Notes under the pieces: generated by a model
The model's database searches: none
Told to the model about the DNA's origin: nothing
What the model saw: the letters and a program-made list of their open reading frames with translations, nothing else
Translations under genes and position numbers: made by a program
DNA from: Planctomycetia bacterium
GTDB lineage: Bacteria > Planctomycetota > Planctomycetia > Pirellulales > Thermoguttaceae
DNA length: 37,398 nucleotides
Direction: 5' to 3'
NCBI GenBank assembly: GCA_030527015.1
Contig: JAUNBR010000037.1
Span: 1 to 37,398 of the forward strand
In this document: positions 1 to 8,533 of the stretch, piece after piece
Layout of the letters: the number at the start of each line of letters is the position of its first letter
Position numbering within the stretch: the first letter of the stretch is position 1

Positions 1-98
1 AGTTCTTCAGAAAATCTCTCTTGCACACTTTTTCTTTTTTTGGTAAATAACGTATATCGCGTACAGAGGTACACTAAAAGTAATAAACGTGCTAATTT

Positions 99-204
99 TA
101 TGCCCAATATACTATAAAATTCCGCTTCTCCGGCATTTTGCTTCGCTGAAAATGCCTTGCATTCAGGGCCGCACCGAACAGAAATTTAAAGTGGAACCAG
201 CATA
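99..204 (+). repeat. Dispersed intergenic element, copy 1 (full length, + orientation)
   Basis: Representative copy of the window-wide element. The left arm runs from TATGCCCAATATACTATAA into a TTCCGCTTCTCC segment. The centre is a hairpin, GGCATTTT - GCTTCGCTG - AAAATGCC. A TTCAGGGCCGCAC segment follows, and the right arm is CAGAAATTTAAAGTGG ending in CCAGCATA. The outer arms are imperfect inverted repeats of one another (TAAATTTCCG versus CGGAAATTTA in better copies), so the whole unit can fold. No reading frame is conserved. Ends in TATA suggest a MITE inserted at TA, which is inference. Confidence 0.85.
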
Positions 205-207
205 TGT

Positions 208-287
208 ACTGCGGAAACTAGCGTTTTGGCAGACAGAGGAATAAAATACTGTCGGAGAAACAGAAATTTAAAGTGTATCAGGCTATA
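208..287 (+). repeat. Degenerate right-half fragment of the dispersed element
   Basis: Only the right arm is clear (AACAGAAATTTAAAGTG then CAGGCTATA). The left part does not match well. It lies directly after copy 1 and upstream of the first gene. The rest of this gap (1-98 and 288-422) is AT-rich and shows nothing else I can name. Confidence 0.5.
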
Positions 288-422
288 ATATTTTGGATAC
301 AGAATACTTCAGGGAATCAAAAATATAACATATCTGGAAAATTGATCGTGTTATTTTCTTTTCAAAAGATTTCAGACTCCCTTTTTTCAGATTTTCTGAC
401 ACATAATCAGGAAGAATATAAA

Positions 423-1502
423 ATGAAACAAAAACAGCCTATTTTCACCAAAAATCACCCCTTTTGGGTTATTTTTATGATATTCAGCTGCCCATGTTTA
501 TTTATGCTGGAAATGCCTGCAATTTTATATGCTCAAGCAGCGCCAGAAGCAGGCACATGGCCGCTTCCCGCCCCTCCAGGAGAAAGCGCACTGATACAAG
601 ATCCCTATATGCCACCAGTACAGGAATCACCACCGCTTTTTAGTGGAAATGGAGCTTTCGCCTCTAATCCATTTCAGTATGACTCAGACACATCCACAGG
701 GCCAAGATTATTCCAGCACTGGGGCACCGATTTAACCTGGATCACCACATCCAGTGACGGAGGAAAAAAACTCGGCCTTTTCCGACTCTCTTTTGACGGT
801 GAAATTACCATCCCTATTTTTGCTTTAGAACACCCTTTATATTTTAAGCCTCGTTTTGCCGTCAATTATTGGAATGGGCCACAGTCAGATATTTATGATA
901 TGCCGCCACAAACTTTTGACGCTTCGCTGGGTCTGGCCTGGCAGCCACAGTGGAAAGCAGAATGCTTGGGAGGAACCGAAATAAATTTTGATCTTTACTT
1001 TAGTGTCGGCATTTATTCCGACTTCCGAAAAGTCAGTGGAAAAAGTTTCCGTTTCCCAAGTTATGGTTATTTCTCCTTAAAATTAACACCAAACGTCCAA
1101 TTAAAACTGGGAGTTTATTACCTGGATCGTGTCCGTTACAAAATTTCTCCCGCAGGTGGTCTGATATGGACCCCCAACAATCAGTGGGAATTCCAGTTCC
1201 TTTTTCCGAATCCCCAAGTGACGTACCGTCCTGAAATGTCTTCCTTTAATAATTTAGTACTTTATGCCCGCGGAGAATACGGCGGAGGAAGCTGGACCAT
1301 AAAACACATGAATGGCCGCGGAGTGGAACGAGTCGACTATAACGATTATCGCATTATGTTCGGCGGAAGTTGGGTTACCACTCGGCGTCATGAAGGATAC
1401 TTCGAAATCGGACTTTCTTTCGCCAGAGAATTATATTATTCGGACCTAAGAAGCCATTCCGTAAATGCAGGATTTATCATGTCCGGCGGATTCCATTTTT
1501 AA
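423..1502 (+). CDS. Exported outer-membrane beta-barrel-like protein
   Basis: A 359-residue protein of unknown function. The start is taken at 423 because AGGAAG lies 8 bases upstream and a classical signal peptide begins there; the open frame reaches back to 273 but runs through repeat debris. Signal peptide about residues 1-38 (hydrophobic FWVIFMIFSC, cleavage near YAQA). After a Pro-rich linker (about 40-90), residues from about 100 to the end alternate polar and hydrophobic or aromatic residues with many Gly and Tyr, and the chain ends in Phe (FIMSGGFHF), as outer-membrane barrels often do. It resembles uncharacterised planctomycete barrel proteins (DUF6268-like), but I am not sure of the family. 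The next gene starts 66 bases downstream on the same strand, so co-transcription is possible. Confidence 0.8.
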   Translation: MKQKQPIFTKNHPFWVIFMIFSCPCLFMLEMPAILYAQAAPEAGTWPLPAPPGESALIQDPYMPPVQESPPLFSGNGAFASNPFQYDSDTSTGPRLFQHWGTDLTWITTSSDGGKKLGLFRLSFDGEITIPIFALEHPLYFKPRFAVNYWNGPQSDIYDMPPQTFDASLGLAWQPQWKAECLGGTEINFDLYFSVGIYSDFRKVSGKSFRFPSYGYFSLKLTPNVQLKLGVYYLDRVRYKISPAGGLIWTPNNQWEFQFLFPNPQVTYRPEMSSFNNLVLYARGEYGGGSWTIKHMNGRGVERVDYNDYRIMFGGSWVTTRRHEGYFEIGLSFARELYYSDLRSHSVNAGFIMSGGFHF

Positions 1503-1568
1503 CTTTATTCGCGAATTCCTGTCCACGTTTTACATCCCTTATTTTTTAAGAATACACAAAAAACACCC

Positions 1569-3608
1569 ATGAAATCACCACTTCCTAAATATTCCTTTCT
1601 TTTTATGATGATACTTTTCGGTACCTTTCTGTACTTTCAGTCAGTATCCTTATATTCCCAGTCATTTTCCTCGCCATTCTCTGCCCCCGACAGCACGCCC
1701 TACGAATCTCCCTCCCAGCAAAATAACTCGCGAACATACTCCCCGTCCACCTTTTCGCCCTCTCTCTCCACTTCCCAACCATCCGCCACTTCCACTTCTT
1801 ATACCTCCACAAATCCTACTTTTAATATTCAGAATACACATTCCCCCACTTCTGAAAATGTTCCCATCACTCCTCACGCCTGTGTTTTACTAAAAAATCA
1901 GTGTATTCTAGAAGGAAAAGTTATCCAGCAAGAAAAAAATTACCATATTTTATTCACCCAGGGAAGTATGACTCTCCCCCAGGACCAAATCGAATTTATC
2001 GCAAAAGATATTCTCGAAATTTATCGTTATCTTCGTCAGAAAATTAGCCCTCTCGACATTTCTGGCCGCCAAACATTAATCGAATGGTGCCTGAAACACG
2101 AATTAATTGATGAAGCCACCGCAGAAATTCAGGCGCTGGAACAGGAAAATGTTTCGTCTCCCTTACTGGAAATATTAAAATTACGCTGCCACACATTACA
2201 AAAAACTCTTCTGGAACAGTCTGTCGAGGAAAATATCTTTTCCCCTCAAGACATTTCAGCGCATGTCCCAGAAGAAAATCCACGAGAAAACCGGGGACCA
2301 TCCAACACAGAATTACAAAAAATGGCGAACAGCCTTCCGCCCGATGTATCCAAGATATTCGCAAAAAAAATTCAGCCTATTCTTCTAAAAAATTGTTTAA
2401 CCACAGAATGTCATGGACCGAATACCCCAACAGAATTTCAGCTTCTGCGTCCCGGACGTGGAAGCCGTGTCACATTACGAAACATGCATGCCGCACTGCG
2501 CCAAATTAATCTTCAGAATCCTGAAGCCAGTCCTTTATTACGAAAACCTGTCACCCGACACGGCCAAGACGGCCATGTGGTTTTTCTCAGCCCGGATTAC
2601 CCAACATACCAGCTTTTAATCGCATGGACATATCTCGTGGCAAAAAATGAATATGTCATCCCTCGCGACCGTCTGCTTCCCCCCTCAAAATCCATTCCCA
2701 TGCTCACCCCCACTCCCACAGGTCTGCAGCCGATAACCACAAATTACTCTCAAAATGATAACTCCACCATCTCTCTTATGAAAGGTGTCCATCCAGATTT
2801 ATATCCTCAAAATCTTTATCCTTCGGAATTCCACCTTTATAGTGCCGATTATGCAGAAACTGCGCCTGCGATTTACCTTCCCGGCACATCGGCACAAGGT
2901 ACATACACCAGCAAAGAAATTCCAGATGCCGCTCGGGATATTTCCCCAGCCATTCCCACAGGCGATCTTCCGTCCCCCCCTACTTATACAGATCACCAGG
3001 TAACTCCGGCCGCTCACACAAAACCTGTTTCCACCGAAATTCCAGATGCCGCCGAAGTTTTTCACACAAATCCCCAAAGATCAAAAACTTCTTCACACGA
3101 CGGAATTCCCCATACTGAAAAAGAAACTGTCAGCACAGAATATTCTCAAAATTTAACAAAAGAAACAGGTACGGAAATAGAAAAAAACACGGACACAGAA
3201 ATTGATGACGCCACGATTCGCACCATGATGATTCAAAATGGTGAACATATTCAATTTATCCGTCCACCTAAAACATATACCCCGGGACAGTCCACCAGTA
3301 ATATAATTTCGACGAATTCTGACATGACCATCCTTTCTCCACCCATGCCCACGATGACGCCTCAGACTTCCACGGAAATGATGGCACCCCAAAAAGAGGG
3401 AATTATCAGCCATATCGACAGTACAGCAAATTATTCTCCTGAATATTTAAAAACTCTGGAAGAAACTTCCGCAAAACGAGCTGCCACCAAAAAAAATCGC
3501 TCCGTGAATCCCGCAGCCGCAAAAAATAATCCGAATGCTTTTCATCCATGGAAAGCTCAGCTGGAAATGCAGCGTATTTTAAAAGGTGAAACGAATCAAA
3601 AACCATAA
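1569..3608 (+). CDS. Exported Ser/Thr/Pro-rich protein with a C-x4-CH haem-like site
   Basis: A 679-residue exported protein, not assigned to a named family. Signal peptide about residues 1-31 (LFMMILFGTFLYFQ). Residues 32-100 are a low-complexity Ser/Thr/Pro linker. About 100-220 is a compact, partly helical segment. About 255-365 looks like a planctomycete cytochrome-c-like module: IFAKKIQPILLKNC followed by CLTTECHG (Cys276, Cys281, His282), then a conserved-looking stretch on NPEASPLLRKP and a YQLLIAWTYLV helix. The spacing is C-x4-CH, not the usual C-x2-CH. Residues 370-679 are again Thr/Pro/Ser-rich and probably disordered. No strong ribosome-binding site was seen before 1569. Haem attachment is inference from the motif and export signal; the tri-haem protein at 4730 fits an electron-transfer context. 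Confidence 0.8.
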   Translation: MKSPLPKYSFLFMMILFGTFLYFQSVSLYSQSFSSPFSAPDSTPYESPSQQNNSRTYSPSTFSPSLSTSQPSATSTSYTSTNPTFNIQNTHSPTSENVPITPHACVLLKNQCILEGKVIQQEKNYHILFTQGSMTLPQDQIEFIAKDILEIYRYLRQKISPLDISGRQTLIEWCLKHELIDEATAEIQALEQENVSSPLLEILKLRCHTLQKTLLEQSVEENIFSPQDISAHVPEENPRENRGPSNTELQKMANSLPPDVSKIFAKKIQPILLKNCLTTECHGPNTPTEFQLLRPGRGSRVTLRNMHAALRQINLQNPEASPLLRKPVTRHGQDGHVVFLSPDYPTYQLLIAWTYLVAKNEYVIPRDRLLPPSKSIPMLTPTPTGLQPITTNYSQNDNSTISLMKGVHPDLYPQNLYPSEFHLYSADYAETAPAIYLPGTSAQGTYTSKEIPDAARDISPAIPTGDLPSPPTYTDHQVTPAAHTKPVSTEIPDAAEVFHTNPQRSKTSSHDGIPHTEKETVSTEYSQNLTKETGTEIEKNTDTEIDDATIRTMMIQNGEHIQFIRPPKTYTPGQSTSNIISTNSDMTILSPPMPTMTPQTSTEMMAPQKEGIISHIDSTANYSPEYLKTLEETSAKRAATKKNRSVNPAAAKNNPNAFHPWKAQLEMQRILKGETNQKP

Positions 3609-3703
3609 AATACCCCATATTTTCTTAATCTTTTCTTTATTTTCTTGACTTTTCTCCTAAAATAAATTGGCAGTAAACCACAATTTATTTCTGGAGGAAG
3701 TTC

Positions 3704-4219
3704 ATGAAAACTTTTTCTCAATTTCTTTTAGGCACCAGTCTTATCTGTCTTTTTTGGACAGTCGCAGAAGAAAATCCTTTCAAAAATTTTACTCCTTATG
3801 CCAGCGTCTGGCTCTGGAGTTTACCTGAAAACGACGAAATTACCCCTGTGAAAAATTGGAAAACCACCTCTCAGGAACTTACAAAATCTCAGTATGAGCA
3901 GTTTCAAAAAAGACTCGCCACGCGGTATAATGAAATACGTCAGTATATTACTCCTGAACGAATACAAAAACTCTCACGCTGGGCGAACGACGAAATGAAA
4001 TATTATCGTCCTTCCATTCCGAATTATCGTTCTTTAAAATGGAATGTTATAAAATGCGCTCCTACCAACGATAAATTTTTATTAGAAACCACTCTGGAAA
4101 CACTCCCCTCACCACATCTTTTAGCGAAACGCTGGTTAAAAGCATACGCTGTTTTTAATACAGAAAATGGGTATATCGAATGGTGCTTAATCACAATTCA
4201 TGGAGAAATACGAGAATAA
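3704..4219 (+). CDS. Small exported protein of unknown function
   Basis: A 171-residue protein that I do not recognise. The start is well supported by GGAGGAAG about 6 bases upstream of the ATG. Residues 1-20 (FSQFLLGTSLICLFWTVA) form a signal peptide. The mature part is mixed charged and aromatic, with a helical, Arg/Lys/Glu-rich middle (about 60-105) and a probable beta-rich C-terminus (about 110-171). It follows the 679-residue protein by about 95 bases on the same strand. Confidence 0.75.
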   Translation: MKTFSQFLLGTSLICLFWTVAEENPFKNFTPYASVWLWSLPENDEITPVKNWKTTSQELTKSQYEQFQKRLATRYNEIRQYITPERIQKLSRWANDEMKYYRPSIPNYRSLKWNVIKCAPTNDKFLLETTLETLPSPHLLAKRWLKAYAVFNTENGYIEWCLITIHGEIRE

Positions 4220-4729
4220 ACTTTTTTCTCATCAGATTTCTAACTTTTTTTCTGCTGCCTTTTATGGCCCGATCTTTTATTCTTTTTTTGATAAACCATC
4301 TGAATTTCATCCGGTATTCTGATAATCACACAAAAATATTTTCCACTCTCTGAAAAAATGCCATCATTTTTGAAATATACTCCGACTTTTCCTTTAAATT
4401 TCCATTTTGTACGGCTCCGAAAGCAAGGCATTTTCTGCGGCAAAAATGCAAGAAAAGCAAAATTTTATCGTATATCGGGTATAAAAATAAAAAATTTTTA
4501 AAAACTCTTGAATAATCTTTCGAATCAGTATAAAATAAACTCATACAGTTCTGTACTCAGTGCTCTGCAAAATTTCATTTCCCTGGTATTTTGCTTCTCT
4601 GTCAGCATCCTGCAGAAAAATATAAATGCAGCCAGAACCCCAAAAATATAAATTTTCAAAAAAAGAAATTGGTACACATATACTAGAATATGCCCCTTCC
4701 TTCCTGATTTTAACAAAAATATAATTCAT
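4220..4729. other. Intergenic gap, 510 bp
   Basis: Contains one clear repeat copy (4392-4483) and a possible degenerate one around 4568-4616 (AAAATTTCATTTCCCTGG, TTTTGCTTCTCTG). The rest is AT-rich. Open frames on the minus strand here are repeat-derived and lack coding character. No terminator or promoter is convincing. Confidence 0.6.
4392..4483 (-). repeat. Dispersed intergenic element, minus orientation
   Basis: Reads TTTAAATTTCCATTTTGT, ACGGCTCCGAAAGCA, then GGCATTTT with a disturbed loop, ending in ATCGGGTATA. The left terminus faces the cytochrome gene at 4730. Confidence 0.8.
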
Positions 4730-5398
4730 ATGTTATTACCTTCCTCACAAAAAATACTTCGATTTATTATTTTCACCGTTTATATTTCTTGTGGATGTCT
4801 TTTATCTGCATCAGATTCTGCACAGACCTTTCGTGCAGAACCAGTCACCCTCCCCAGTGGACGAATTCTTGTAGCACCCCATCCTGAATCGGTGGTCGTC
4901 GTCAGCAGAGTCTGGCTCATCATAAAAGGAGAATGTGGAGACCTAAAATTAAATGGCGTTCCGAAAAAATGGAATGACCGTTTTAGTGGTGATGTTCATG
5001 TCGCCACGCTGGGTCTGGAAATCGGAATGGTAACTCTGGAAATCGGCGAAGATAAATATCGTTTCGTTTTTGGACAAAATGAAGTGGATCATGCCGGTCC
5101 CAAAGAATGGTCGGTTTACCGGATGCATAACATGAAACCTGGAATAAATCCCTGTAAAGAATGCCATGACTGTCAGCGGAATGACGATAAAAAAATTCTT
5201 GTCGGAAATCTGAATCCTCCAGACAAAGCATGTTTTCACTGCCATGAAACTGAGCTGCTGACAAAACAGCACATAAATACGATTTTAGAAAATAACTGGC
5301 TTCAGAACTGTAAAGACTGTCATTTTATTCATATGTCTCCACATAAATATTTATTACGTAAACCCAGAACAGAATATCTTAAACCAGGAACAGAGTAA
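4730..5398 (+). CDS. Exported tri-haem c-type cytochrome (paired CXXCH type)
   Basis: A 222-residue exported protein. An N-terminal signal peptide (about 1-27, IIFTVYISCGCLLSA) precedes a roughly 100-residue beta-rich domain (about 35-125). Three haem-binding motifs follow: CKECH (142-146), CFHCH (168-172) and CKDCH (194-198). The tail HMSPHKYLL supplies extra His residues that may be axial ligands. The spacing of about 26 residues between motifs resembles paired-CXXCH (cytochrome c3/NapC-like) proteins that move electrons in the periplasm. The redox partner is unknown. No clear Shine-Dalgarno precedes the ATG at 4730; it is chosen because the signal peptide starts there. Confidence 0.85.
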   Translation: MLLPSSQKILRFIIFTVYISCGCLLSASDSAQTFRAEPVTLPSGRILVAPHPESVVVVSRVWLIIKGECGDLKLNGVPKKWNDRFSGDVHVATLGLEIGMVTLEIGEDKYRFVFGQNEVDHAGPKEWSVYRMHNMKPGINPCKECHDCQRNDDKKILVGNLNPPDKACFHCHETELLTKQHINTILENNWLQNCKDCHFIHMSPHKYLLRKPRTEYLKPGTE

Positions 5399-5442
5399 AT
5401 TTCATTCACTCTGACTTCATTTAATTTCTGCTCGCAGGCATT

Positions 5443-5543
5443 TATACTGGTTTTCCTTTATTTCCGTTTTACGTGGGTTCTGTGCAGCATTTTCAGCGAA
5501 GCAAAAATATCTGGAAAGTAAAAATTTATAGTATCTCGGGTAC
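5443..5543 (-). repeat. Dispersed intergenic element, minus orientation
   Basis: Begins TATACTGGTTTTCCTTTA and ends AGTATCTCGGGTAC. The centre reads AGCATTTTCAGCGAAGCAAA. Followed 34 bases later by an oppositely oriented copy. Confidence 0.8.
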
Positions 5544-5577
5544 AAAACAAAAATACCGCAGGTACTGAAATTTATTT

Positions 5578-5684
5578 TATACCCGATGCACGACAAAATT
5601 TCGCTTCTCTGGCATTTTACTTCGTATAAAAAAGCCTGGCTTTCAGAGCTGCACAAAACGGAAAATTAAAAGAAAACCAGTATA
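5578..5684 (+). repeat. Dispersed intergenic element, + orientation
   Basis: TATACCCGATGCACGA at the left and AAACCAGTATA at the right. The centre is GGCATTTTACTTCG with a damaged second arm (AAAAAAGCC). Confidence 0.85.
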
Positions 5685-5707
5685 AAATCGGGCATATGGT
5701 ATAATAC

Positions 5708-5808
5708 TCATACTATTTTAAATTTCCACTTTTAAAACCACCGTCGGCGCTACGCACCACGTCTGCTGTGTTCTCGTGAAAACAGAAATTTAAACGAGAA
5801 TCGGTATA
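5708..5808 (+). repeat. Degenerate dispersed element with a different centre
   Basis: Arms are present (TTTAAATTTCCACTTTTA; AACAGAAATTTAAACGAG then CGGTATA), but the middle is a GC-richer stretch (CCGTCGGCGCTACGCACC) that does not match the usual hairpin. Both outer arms look like right arms. Confidence 0.55.
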
Positions 5809-5851
5809 AGTCAAAAAAAACGAATTATTTTGTTAAACGTTTCTTTACATC

Positions 5852-8197
5852 ATGCAAAAAATTGAGAAAATCATTAGTCAGATCCATTATGCCACAGCGA
5901 ATACTTCAAAATTATCTGCTGAACAGTTAAGAGATTTAGCTCAGCAGTATACGCATATCTGTGAACATGTTTCTTGCCAGATCAAAGAATGTTTTTCTTT
6001 AATTACCCCAGAAAACAAAAGAAAATTTTTAAGTTTTCTGCACTATCACCCTCATCTTTTAAAACAGTGTGAAATTTTAAACATTCCAGAACGTAAAGAG
6101 TGGCTTATTATCACACAATTTTTAGGATGTTTACCGCCACCAGAACTTCCACTGAAAGAATTATCTGCGATTCGTCGTGCTAAAAAATTACTTCTTTCAT
6201 CCGATACTACAACAAAAAAACAAAAAGATTTAGAGAACTCCACACTTAAGATTACCCCTCCATCCTTTTTACAAAATACATCTGCTAAAATATCTCCTGT
6301 GGCTCACCCTCCCGTCATATCTGAATCATCATCCGTTTCTGAATCCCCCACGGCACTTAACGCTCCCGCTCTTTCTGTCAGCACAAAACCTTCCGCCAAA
6401 TTAACCATTACAAAAACATTAAACACCTCTGCAGAAAGCTCTGATTCTGCTTCACCTCCTATTACTAATTCTTTTGAAAAAAACTTTAAAACACCGATAT
6501 TTCCACCTCCATTACCTCCTTTATCTTCAGAAAACTTAAAAAAATATCCGTCCACACACGATTCTATTTCTTCCTCAAAAAATGTTTTATCAGAAACAGA
6601 AGATAAATATCATCCACTGGAAAATACAGATCCCACCACTCCCACCTTACCGTGTGCGGGTTCCTTTTTAAAATTTCCATTTATGTGGTTCTTTACGAAG
6701 AAATTTCAGCAAAATAAAACATCAGAAAACTCAGCCTTACCTATATTTCCCCAAAAAAAGTTAAATTTACGGTTTATTTTTACTTTTCTCTTTCTGATTC
6801 TATTTTCTGTCGCAGCAGTCGGAGGAGTTTATTTTTGGACGAGCCAACTTTATATATCGGATAACATTTCTCTTACCATTCCGGAAAACGAAAATAATGC
6901 CAAAACAAATATTTTACTGAAAGAAAACTCCTCTCCGCCGGCAGACATGCCCCCTTCTTCGGATGCACATGAAGAAAATACATCCGATTCAGAATTCCAG
7001 ACGAATGAAAATCAGCAGATGGAAATTCTTAAAACATTAATACTTACAGGAGAAACACAAAAAGACACGAAAACATCTAAAAATGAGGAACCGGACGTGC
7101 CGACCACTCCCCAGATAACAGCTCAAGAAGTCATGACCGCAGCGAATCTCATAAAAAGAATTCCCAGAAATGCAGTTTATCAGGATGCTGGCCGAATGAT
7201 TCTTCTTCCTGAGATTAATAAAATTTTTCAGGAATTATGGAAACTTCGAAATGCAGTAAAAATTGTCGCCACAACTTATATTTTGGAAAAAAAAATCATT
7301 TTCAGGGAAATGCACTCCACATGGATACTTCTGCCCATAAAAGAAAAAAATCCCCGTGCAAAAGGGGATTTTATATACTGGTCTGATGCAGGATTTCAGT
7401 TACTGGCATCTCATTCAAAATCTCAGGAACTGTTTTTTACCGAATTTCTCATTCAGACCGTGGATTTTCCTGACATTTCTCCGACAAAAACTACTTTTTC
7501 ATTTTTACCTTCCGCGGTGAATTCCTCTTCCAGTTCCAAAACACTTTTTATTTCTGAAACATCCACATTCTATTTTTCATGGAATGACGCTAACATAATT
7601 CATGCCATCCAAAATGCTTCTCTCCAATTAAACGTCCAGTTCACTTTTCCAAAAAACACAGATTCCATTACCTTTAAAATATCTCAGCGCGCCCTTCATG
7701 ATTCCGACGTACCTAAAATTTCCCCAGGCCAAATCAGTTTATCTCCTGTCCATACGAATATTCCTGAAATGGAAAAACATTTTAAAATTAAATATCATCT
7801 TTCCCCAGCTGACAAAAAATTATTCATAAAAATCATCCCAAAAGATAAACATATTTCCTCACAAAAAATACAGAGAGGAATTCAAAAATTTCAAAATGAA
7901 ATCATGAGCCAATTACATAAAGATCTCGAAAATTATGCTGCAAAAGAAAAATATCTCATGCAGGCAGAGAAAATATTTCAAAACACGCAAAATACCGACG
8001 AAAAATATCTCCGAAACTTGGAAAAACAGTGGATTTCAGAGGATGTTCCTCTTCAGGCACAATTAACTCTGGAAAAGATTTTACCTTTCCTTGAGTACCT
8101 GAACGTCATTCGTTCTTCCAAAATCCCAATTCAGATACAGTTATTCGCCGTACACCCCGGAGAAGAAAAAGCACTGGAAATTCTCTCCACCGAGTAA
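5852..8197 (+). CDS. Large single-pass membrane protein of unknown function
   Basis: A 781-residue protein that I cannot assign to a family. Residues 1-115 are a Lys/Glu-rich, probably helical cytoplasmic domain. Residues 130-300 are a Ser/Pro/Thr-rich linker (for example PPPLPPLSS). A single transmembrane helix follows at about 306-331 (FIFTFLFLILFSVAAVGG). Another acidic Ser-rich linker runs to about 420, and the last 360 residues form a mixed alpha/beta and finally Lys/Glu-rich helical region (about 660-730). There is no N-terminal signal peptide, so the C-terminal part is probably outside the cytoplasm. No kinase, peptidase or binding motif was recognised. No good Shine-Dalgarno precedes the ATG. 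The gene is flanked by repeat-filled gaps and appears to be transcribed alone. Confidence 0.8.
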   Translation: MQKIEKIISQIHYATANTSKLSAEQLRDLAQQYTHICEHVSCQIKECFSLITPENKRKFLSFLHYHPHLLKQCEILNIPERKEWLIITQFLGCLPPPELPLKELSAIRRAKKLLLSSDTTTKKQKDLENSTLKITPPSFLQNTSAKISPVAHPPVISESSSVSESPTALNAPALSVSTKPSAKLTITKTLNTSAESSDSASPPITNSFEKNFKTPIFPPPLPPLSSENLKKYPSTHDSISSSKNVLSETEDKYHPLENTDPTTPTLPCAGSFLKFPFMWFFTKKFQQNKTSENSALPIFPQKKLNLRFIFTFLFLILFSVAAVGGVYFWTSQLYISDNISLTIPENENNAKTNILLKENSSPPADMPPSSDAHEENTSDSEFQTNENQQMEILKTLILTGETQKDTKTSKNEEPDVPTTPQITAQEVMTAANLIKRIPRNAVYQDAGRMILLPEINKIFQELWKLRNAVKIVATTYILEKKIIFREMHSTWILLPIKEKNPRAKGDFIYWSDAGFQLLASHSKSQELFFTEFLIQTVDFPDISPTKTTFSFLPSAVNSSSSSKTLFISETSTFYFSWNDANIIHAIQNASLQLNVQFTFPKNTDSITFKISQRALHDSDVPKISPGQISLSPVHTNIPEMEKHFKIKYHLSPADKKLFIKIIPKDKHISSQKIQRGIQKFQNEIMSQLHKDLENYAAKEKYLMQAEKIFQNTQNTDEKYLRNLEKQWISEDVPLQAQLTLEKILPFLEYLNVIRSSKIPIQIQLFAVHPGEEKALEILSTE
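7347..7372. other. Strong hairpin inside the 781-residue gene
   Basis: AAAATCCCC pairs perfectly with GGGGATTTT across an 8-base loop (GTGCAAAA). The following T-run is only four long, so intrinsic termination is uncertain. It lies inside a continuous reading frame. Confidence 0.5.
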
Positions 8198-8247
8198 TAC
8201 TTCTTCACGTTTTTCTCCTCCAGATTTTCTCTTTTACTAATTCTGCT

Positions 8248-8319
8248 TCAAATTTCCATTTTACACGGTTAAAAAAGCCGCCATTTTTAGCGTATCAAAA
8301 ATATCGGAAAACGAAATTT
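8248..8319 (-). repeat. Partial dispersed element, minus orientation
   Basis: CAAATTTCCATTTTACACGG at the start, then a disturbed centre and AAAACGAAATTT. It abuts the next copy directly. Confidence 0.5.
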
Positions 8320-8391
8320 TATACCCGATACACTATAAATTTCCACTTCTTCGGCATTTTTGCTTCACTGGGAATGAATCAGAACCACTTA
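8320..8391 (+). repeat. Truncated dispersed element (left part)
   Basis: TATACCCGATACACTATAA and the CGGCATTTTTGCTTCACTG centre are present. It breaks off after CAGAACCACTTAAA, where the next copy begins. Confidence 0.7.
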
Positions 8392-8495
8392 AATCCGATA
8401 CACTATAAATTTTCACTTTACCGGCATTTTTACTTCACTGAAAATGCATGCTTTCAGAGCCACTTAAAACGGAAATTTAAAGTGGAAACAGTATA
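8392..8495 (+). repeat. Dispersed intergenic element, + orientation
   Basis: ATCCGATACACTATAA at the left, hairpin CGGCATTTTTACTTCAC / AAAATGC, right arm ACGGAAATTTAAAGTGG ending in CAGTATA. Confidence 0.85.
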
Positions 8496-8533
8496 AAACA
8501 AAATTTATAGTGAAACGGCATTCAGGCATTTTC

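Larger units (their letters stand above)
5399..5851. other. Intergenic gap, 453 bp, mostly dispersed elements
   Basis: Three element copies in a row (5443-5543 minus, 5578-5684 plus, 5708-5808 degenerate) occupy most of the gap. No terminator or convincing promoter was found. Confidence 0.6.
8198..8533. other. Intergenic gap between converging genes, 336 bp
   Basis: Lies between the 3' ends of the membrane-protein gene (+) and the S41 protease gene (-). It is filled by three element pieces (8248-8319, 8320-8391, 8392-8495). No separate terminator hairpin with a T-run is seen; the elements may serve that purpose. Confidence 0.6.

Noticed and set aside
3645..3663. TTGACT at 3645-3650 as a -35 box before the small exported protein
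   Set aside because: No -10 sequence at a 16-18 base distance; the nearest TAAAAT is only 7 bases away.
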